A stretch of 64,000 nt of DNA, taken from NCBI RefSeq assembly GCF_958979055.1, contig NC_084891.1:1255001-1319000 (forward strand), written 5' to 3'. A program made the position numbers and the translations under genes. This document shows positions 57,837-64,000 of the stretch, in pieces; the stretch's first letter is position 1, and each line of letters opens with the position of its first letter. The notes beneath the pieces were generated by a model. That model had not been told where the DNA came from and ran no database searches. It saw only the letters and a list, made by a program, of their open reading frames with translations. The stretch is from Alnus glutinosa. Lineage: Eukaryota > Streptophyta > Magnoliopsida > Fagales > Betulaceae.

Positions 57837-60800
57837 AGGCACTCAGCTTCTTCACAGGTGAACAAATTCTCTCTCTACTCCAATCTTTCTTTCTTGGGTC
57901 TCTGTGAGTATCAATCTTTTTTGTTTCTTTTTGGGCTTTTAGATTTATTTGTTTATTTGAATTGTTATAGTAGTATGATATTGCATTATTGTCTATTTAA
58001 GGGTTAATCTGAGAGATTTATTACTATACCTGTATTCACTCACCTATAAATAAGGATTTATATACACATTTCCTTTTGGTGAATAAGTAAGCAATTTCAT
58101 TCAAAACAACTAATCCAGATTACAATCAGACCAAAACAGCAAGCTGAAACCAACAAAACCAGAACCAGTACAATGGCTGCAGAGACAAAACTCTTTTACA
58201 ACTTTCTAAACCAAAACAGAACCAAAAAAGAGTCCAAATCTGGCATCAAACCAGCCAGCAGTTTTACAGAGAGGTTCCAGTTTTGACAAAGTCTAAATTT
58301 TCCAGAGACTTCTTGAATCTTCCCTTACCCAAAATTCTGGAACGCACTTCCCATATGATCACCTTCAGTATTTTGTCTTCTGTATTTGGAATGCCACTGT
58401 GCTGAATTTCATTCCTAGCACGCCAAAGTTGATAGACCGTGGACCTCAAAACCAACTTCCACAAAACATCATACATGGCTTTTGACTTCCAATTCCTGCA
58501 ACCCTCTCTAATCACATCATCCCAGCCAAGAGGGGTATTGTCAACTATGCACCTATGCAAACCTGCCTTCCAAATATGGGAACTAAAATTATACTCAAAG
58601 AAGAGGCGGTCTCGGCTTTCAATACCATTCCTGCAGAATTTGCACTAAATATCACCTTGAAACCCCCACTTCACTAACCAATCCCCAGTAGTAAGCCTTT
58701 TCCTCATAACCAGCCATAATAGAAAAGCTTGCCTGGGAATTGCATGTGGGAACCAATCAAGTGACCACCATTCAACTTCTGGTTTCTTCGTTCTGAGAGA
58801 ATTCCAAGTATTAGCACTCACATAAGAGCCCTTTTTAGAAATAGACCAGATAGGCCTATCACAATCCCCTATATTAACCTCTGAAAGCCTGCTTTGAATA
58901 TCAACAAGTACATCAGATCTTGCAGGCTGCCAACACGAATCACTGCAGTAGATAGTTTTGCATCCACTCTACTGAGCATCATAGATAACCCGGTGGCCAT
59001 ACTTCTCAAGCAAGATTCCAGCAGGGTGCCAATGATCCATCACATGTGAATATTTTCCCCATCGCCTACTTCAAACTTGATGAAATCCTTAGCAATATCT
59101 CGAATTTTCAGCAATTTCCGCCAACTCCAAGAGCAATTCTAAGGGGTACTAATACTCCAAAAACTTTTCCCCTTCAAAAGATATTCTTGCACCCAAGCAA
59201 TCCAAATTGATCCTGAGCGCGCAAACAGACTCCATACATGCAGCAGCATAGAAGTGAGATTCCAAACCTCCAGATTCTTCAAACCCAAACCCCCCCTTTC
59301 TTTGGGAAGCAAACCTCATCCCAAGCAACTTTCACCTTTGGAGAGTCACCATCTTTCCCATTCCATAAGAACTGATTAAATTTCTGTTTGATATCCTTTA
59401 AAATATTCTTAGGTAGGATAAAAATCCCAGTCTAGAAGACTTGAAGGCTATAGAGAATGGAAGCTAACAATCGAAGCCTCCCTACAAAAGAGAGATTCTT
59501 TGAAGTCCATGAATCAATGTGGCATGTTATCTTTTCTAACAACATTGTGCAATCAATAAAAGAAAGTCTAGAGGAGATCAAAGGGACCCCAAGATATCGG
59601 GCAGGAAGATGTCCTTCCTTCGTCTATAGCTCTTCCAGCAGGATATACTTCACCCTGTTCGAAATTCCAAAGCAAAAGAAAGAGCACTTTGAAGGATTAG
59701 CCTTCAGACTAGAAAGGCCTTCAAACTCTACTAGAGCGGCTTCAATAGCGTAGCACAATGTAGCCCTAAGAGTCATTCACACAATGTAAGTGTTTAACTG
59801 AATTACTCGTAAATTTTTATTTCCATTTCCTCTCTCTTGCTTATGCTATAATTCTCTTATTTTATATTTCCCATAAACTTTTTGATGGTATTAGAGCCAC
59901 GATCCTGTGGACTCCAATGTTTCCTTACGATTTTTCTGGTGTTCTCCGTGGTGGTGACCTGCCGGAGTTCTTGTCGGCCCTTTCATCCGCTGCCCTCCTT
60001 GGATCTCATCCTTCAAGTTTTTCTCTCACATCGTTCAGTACACAAATCACAAGCTTGGAAACCAATCTATAAGACCCAGCCAAAATCAGCCACAAATATC
60101 ATTTCATGAGGTTCTGCCTGCTGCTGGCATGTGCCACATGCACCTATAGCACCCTCCACACGCCTCCATTCATGCTCACGTGCTTGCACGCCTTCCATTT
60201 CCTCTGCATGTGTGGTTTAGATTGGAGTGGACCTAATCCGATAATTGACCCAAATGGGTCAACCCACGCGCGAGTCATATCTGGGTTACCGGATCTGATA
60301 ACTGGCCCGAGTGGGGCCTCACGTGCGTGGCTCGGATTTGATAACCGGTCCAAACTTCTTCATGTGTGTCACACGCGTGAGCTGGGTTCGGTTTAGCTGA
60401 CCTAATGACCGCCCAAGTGGGCTCATTTGAGTTTTTGGCCCAAGTTGGCCCTGCCTTCCAGCCCATGCCGACCTCGTTGCCAGCCACCAACACCACCACT
60501 GCCGCCGTCTACTCCAGCCGCGGCCATTGTTAGACTTCACCTCCAGCCTTTGTTTATTAGCCATCGTCCCCGGCCATTTTAGGTCACTGCTACCGGCAAC
60601 CACCACCGCTGGTCTCTACCAGCCTCCACCGACATTTGCCATCGTCCACCACCTGGAAACCACCACCTGCTTCCATTGTCCTTGCCGTGTACAGCGTTTG
60701 CAACGGCTTAGTAGATCAAGCTCATTGTCGGATTTGGTGAGGCGTCACACCAAATTCGTGCCTCTTCATTGAGCACATCCAACAGTCATCTAAGGATAAC

Positions 60801-63800
60801 AACTCCAAACTCACGTTCTAGTTTTGATTCGCGCCTCATAGAATTCTCACTGTCATCATCAACACAACAGTGGTTCATCAACGGCAATCCGGTTGACCTT
60901 ACATTGAGTTTGTGGTCTTTGCTGCACTAGATCTCTACTGAAAGGGAAAAAAAAATCCATTGTTTTTCTTTTCGGGAGGATGTTAGAATATATTCCATAA
61001 TATTAGGTTGATATTAAAATATTCTCTATTTAAGGGTTTGATTGTAATCAAATCTTGGCCATACTTGTATTATCTCACCAAGCCTATAAATTAGAACTTT
61101 TGTATTTTAAACAAAATTAAGTTAATGAGAGTAGAGGTGGACGGAGATGTCTAACATCGAATCTCTTGTACATCTTTGTTTTTCTTTTCTCTCTCTTGCT
61201 CCCGCTATAATTCCCCTATTTTATTTTCTCTACAAATTTCTACATGGATGACATGCCTACTAATGGGCTTGAATACCTTGTTTGTGGCTGTTTGAATTCC
61301 CGGATTTTTGGAGTTTGCTTGCCAGAAACCCTGTACAGATGTCGAACTCTGATGCTCATGCTGGCGGTCTTGTTGTACTGGGAGCCACATATGTACAACT
61401 CTAACATGGGTATTTCTAGGCTGTGTTAATGATATTATAATTTTGATGCATTTCCTATTTTAATTTTGTTATGAATGAACTGTGATATCCACAGGATAAG
61501 GAACCATTGCCTAGTGGACTCCACGTGGTGCTTTACTTTTTATGTGGAGTTGTGCCTTCTGGTTTCCTCTTTCATATCACAATTTGGATCTACAAGACTG
61601 GAAAATGATATTTCATAGGACTTCAATATGTAATTTTTCCATTGTTTTATCAACTCTTCAAATGGGTTCTTTTTCTTCTAATTCTAAGGTTTTCAGTGCA
61701 GATTGTCGAGCATGGGTGAAATTACGGGCGGGAATAGGGAAAATAAAATCACCCGTGTTCTTTTTTGTGGGCTGGATTTTCCTGCTTCTCATAATTACAC
61801 AAGAGAATATCTGCAAAAGCACCCCTTCATCCAGGTACTTCTCTTTATTGCATTTGTTTGTTCCATATTTGATATGTGCCTGGCATTCCCTTTATTAGAT
61901 TTTGGTTGAACAAAATGAATTTTTTTTTTTTTTTCTGAAATTTTTTTGTTCAACAAAATTTGTGATGAAGAGTTTCTTCTTAGGTATAATCACGTTTAAA
62001 AAAAATTGGTGTTGCTTTTATGAGTGAGTCAGTTTTTTGGACAAGGGGCTATGTAATTTGCTTTCATAACACCAAAGTAAATTGTAAAACAATAATTTGA
62101 AAAAGTGAACAAGTAAAGAAATCAGGCATATTTTTGCTAACACGGTGTTAAAAACTTTGGTATAATGGTTTAGCGATCATGCCTGCTTGTTGATTTTAGC
62201 AGATTTGAGATTATAGGATGGTAAATTTTTGGGGTTGGGGCTTAATTAGCTCAATAAATGTGTCATATCTACTCCTAAGTTTTATAAAACCACAGGCAAG
62301 GTGCATAGATTGTGGTAGATTATGAACGATGTTTAAGTAAGGAGATGAACTTAATTGTTGTAATACAATCATTGTATCATCAATGTTTGATGTGTATTTG
62401 ATGTGAACGTTCCTCAAATTTTCAAGTACAGTAATTTATTTAATCACTTCTCAAGTTTTGGAGGGCATGCAATGTTTGTATGATTATCTTTTGTAGTAGC
62501 ATCTCAATTTTAATGAAGTCTTGTCTTCCCATGGTGTCGTTTAATGAATTTCTTGTCTTCTTTTAATCAACTGAATTATTAAGAAAATAGTGTATAGAGT
62601 TTATATTCATTTTGAATTTTATAAAATGACCTTAGCATTACCTCTTCTAAACAGCTATTCAGCAGTTCTTTTTCAAATGTACGTTGTAGGTTGATGTTGT
62701 TCCTTTTGATGGGGTGCCTAATTCTATAGCAAAGTATCACATGTGCATTGTGAAAAACATGAAGCTAGACTCAAATATTATCTCTCGTGCAACTGAAATG
62801 AATCTTATACTGCAGTATGGTGTTGGTCTGGAAGGTAATTGTAATTTCTGTTATTTACCGTATTTAACACATTTATTTATGTTCATTTTAATAATTTGAT
62901 TATATTACTGTAATAAAGGTGTTGATATTGATGCTGCTACGAGGCATGGAATCAAAGTTGCTAGGATTCCGGGTAACATAACTGGAAATGCAGCATCGTG
63001 TGCAGAACTATCTATATATCTGATTCTGGGTCTTCTTCGAAAGCAAGTATGTTAATTTAAATCAACTATCTAATCTTTCTTAAGATGGATTATTTGCTGT
63101 AGAATTCTCTAGAGAAATCGCAAATACTTACCAAGGAAAGCTATGAAATAGCAGCATGTCTTGGACTTCTTCCCCTCCCCCCTTACCCCGTCGGTGCATG
63201 CTGTCACTGTCTTTCTCTTTGTTCCTATTGGCTTTCCTCTTTTGGGGTTGGGTGATTGTTGTGTTCAGTGGAGATTGTGGACAATGGGCTATGTGAGTTG
63301 GTTTTATGTTGAGGCTAAGGCTTTTGAACTTTCAGTGGAGGAAGGGGTATCATTCCTTGGTTGGTTGAGAGAAGTAAAGGGCTAGCCTGTGTTGTGCTGT
63401 TGGGTAAATGGAGTGTCACCTGGCTTAATAAAACAGTGGAGTTGCTGGTGGGTAAACCAGAGGTCACAGAGTTCATCAATTCTTGTAGAGGGGAATAAGG
63501 CTTTTCTTGCCGAAAGAGGGGCTAATACATCAAGAAGATTCATAGAGCTGCCAGAGTAAGCGATGGGAGGCCGGAGAGGTCTCATAGTAATTCCGGAGGG
63601 GTGTGAAGGGCAAGGATGGAGAATTTTTGCGGCTGAGATGAGAAAGGTGGTTGCTTTGTTTGGGTTCTCTCTCGGGGCAGTTCCGAGACACGGTTCCGGT
63701 GGCTCGCCATCTACTGAGGTGGGAGGCTCTTCTTCGGGGACCATGGATAAGGTGTTTGTGTTAGGAGGTGGCAACAAATCTTTTGCGGAGGTGGTAAGTA

Positions 63801-64000
63801 AGCCGGGACGGCGAAGTCTTCCCAGCCCTTTGGGATGTTGGGTAATGCAAGGCCTAACCTTGAGAGGACCATTGCTATGGATTTGAGTTGCGTCTTCAGG
63901 TTTCCTTTTTGGTGATGATGCAGCTGACGAAGAGGAAGGAAGGGGTGGGATGGCCTTTTTTGGTGTGCTTCGTATTTGGAGAGGCCAGTTGGAAAAAATC
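57787..64000 (+). CDS. D-isomer-specific 2-hydroxyacid dehydrogenase, first four exons (3' partial)
   Basis: Exons are 57787-57857, 61702-61834, 62690-62834 and 62919-63046, in phase, giving 159 residues before the window ends inside intron 4. The conserved part reads KITRVLFCGLDFPASHNYTR, then NLILQYGVGLEGVDIDAATR, HGIKVARIPGNITGNAASCA and ELSIYLILGLLRKQ. This is the N-terminal catalytic half of NAD(P)-dependent 2-hydroxyacid dehydrogenases; LQYGVGLEGVD and the xxGNAxSCAE segment match the poorly characterised plant branch of Arabidopsis At1g72190. The Rossmann domain lies beyond the window. Exon 1 adds a basic N-terminus (MVIGGSIFRSLASSRTKGTQ) without acidic residues, which suggests an organelle presequence. 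If exon 1 is not used, ATG 61712 would start the protein. Intron 1 (3.84 kb) holds a Copia-type element; intron 4 holds a LINE. Confidence 0.8.
57963..61244 (+). mobile_element. non-autonomous Copia-type element with split 5' LTR, in dehydrogenase intron 1
   Basis: The 3' LTR (60981-61244) starts TGTTAGAATATATTCC and follows the purine tract TTCGGGAGGA. The 5' LTR starts at 57963 (TGTTATAGTAGTATGATA) and shares TCTATTTAAGGG, TCACC-x-x-CCTATAAAT and, after the LINE, TCTCTCTTGCT and GCTATAATTC with it. Just past the 5' LTR, TGGTATTAGAGCC (59886-59898) is the methionine-tRNA primer-binding site. The 1.08-kb internal part has no gag or pol. TGAAT before and TGGAT after may be the 5-bp target duplication with one change. 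The LTRs are diverged, so it is old. Confidence 0.78.
58080..59756 (-). mobile_element. 5'-truncated LINE (ORF2 end) inside the Copia 5' LTR
   Basis: The minus strand encodes broken pieces of an L1-type ORF2: the end of the reverse transcriptase (GHLPARYLGVPLISSRLSFI, then FNQFLWNGKDGDSPKVKVAW, CFPKKGGGLGLKNLEVWN) and a zf-RVT-like end (LRSTVYQLWRARNEIQHSG). Stops and frameshifts break it. The 3' end near 58080 is TTACTTATTCACCAAAAGG, without a long A-tail. It sits between the halves of the 5' LTR, so it is younger than the Copia element. Confidence 0.85.
61245..61701 (+). other. rest of dehydrogenase intron 1
   Basis: Between the Copia element and exon 2 no further exon is required by phase. 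A 5' UTR exon for a shorter transcript could lie here but is not supported by clear splice sites. The intron ends TTTTCAGTGCAG at 61701. Confidence 0.5.
63150..64000 (+). mobile_element. LINE 5' region with broken ORF1, in dehydrogenase intron 4
   Basis: After the dehydrogenase donor (63047) the sequence changes to a GC-richer, G-rich type. The + strand frames read WFYVEAKAFELSVEEG, then FINSCRGE, and from 63563 GGRRGLIVIPEGCEGQGWRI, then FAAEMRKVVALFG and FAEVVSKPGRRSLP. This is the usual start of a family of plant L1 ORF1 proteins (a VExKxFE...EEG motif, then a IPEGxxGxGWR-type motif). Frameshifts and stops separate the pieces. It runs off the window, so its length, 3' end and target duplication are not visible. 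Confidence 0.75.

Noticed and set aside
60106..60606. Several overlapping frames at 60.1-60.6 kb
   Set aside because: They lie in the non-coding internal region of the Copia-type element; none shows gag, protease, integrase or reverse transcriptase motifs.

Overview
The window is nuclear DNA from a flowering plant, most likely a woody core eudicot. The evidence is intron-rich genes with plant-specific products, an AT-rich background, and many plant-type mobile elements (solo LTRs, TRIMs, LINEs, a SINE, PIF/Harbinger, hAT and Mutator-like MITEs). I cannot name the species. All exon models come from reading splice sites and checking phase by hand; no alignments or searches were run.

Layout: (1) 1-0.4 kb, the 3' end of a CRINKLY4-related receptor kinase (+). 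(2) 2.8-8.5 kb, a complete seven-exon chloroplast adenylate kinase gene (-), with one GC-AG intron. (3) 9.3-15 kb, a mobile-element block: a solo LTR nested in an older related LTR, a Mutator-like MITE with a 9-bp target duplication, and a decayed PIF/Harbinger element whose transposase and Myb-like ORF converge. (4) 17.8-18.1 kb, a complete gene for protein phosphatase 1 inhibitor-3 (+), followed by two tandem TRIM elements at 20.4-21.6 kb. (5) 23.7-25.0 kb, a 1.34-kb Harbinger-type non-autonomous element. (6) 26-45 kb, the main accessory locus: three apparently intact five-exon eugenol/isoeugenol synthase-like reductase genes. Copies 1 and 2 are on + and copy 3 is on -. Copies 2 and 3 lie in an imperfect inverted duplication with arms of about 4.5 kb, and further direct duplications surround it. 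(7) 46.3-47.5 kb, a single-exon F-box gene (-). (8) 51.9-56.7 kb, a MITE, a broken BAM-like LRR-kinase fragment, a hAT element that has captured part of an LSM2 gene, and a retroposed LINE-like insert with a 14-16 bp target duplication. (9) 57.8 kb to the end, the first four exons of a D-isomer-specific 2-hydroxyacid dehydrogenase gene (+). Its first intron is expanded by a Copia-type non-autonomous element whose 5' LTR is split by a LINE, and its fourth intron holds another LINE.

The functional theme is the reductase cluster. Three near-identical genes of the PIP family (pinoresinol-lariciresinol, isoflavone and phenylcoumaran benzylic ether reductases), in the eugenol/isoeugenol synthase clade, probably make volatile phenylpropenes from coniferyl acetate. 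They share all exon phases and a CT microsatellite starting 4 nt into intron 1, and differ by transposon insertions. The other genes are unrelated housekeeping or regulatory genes.
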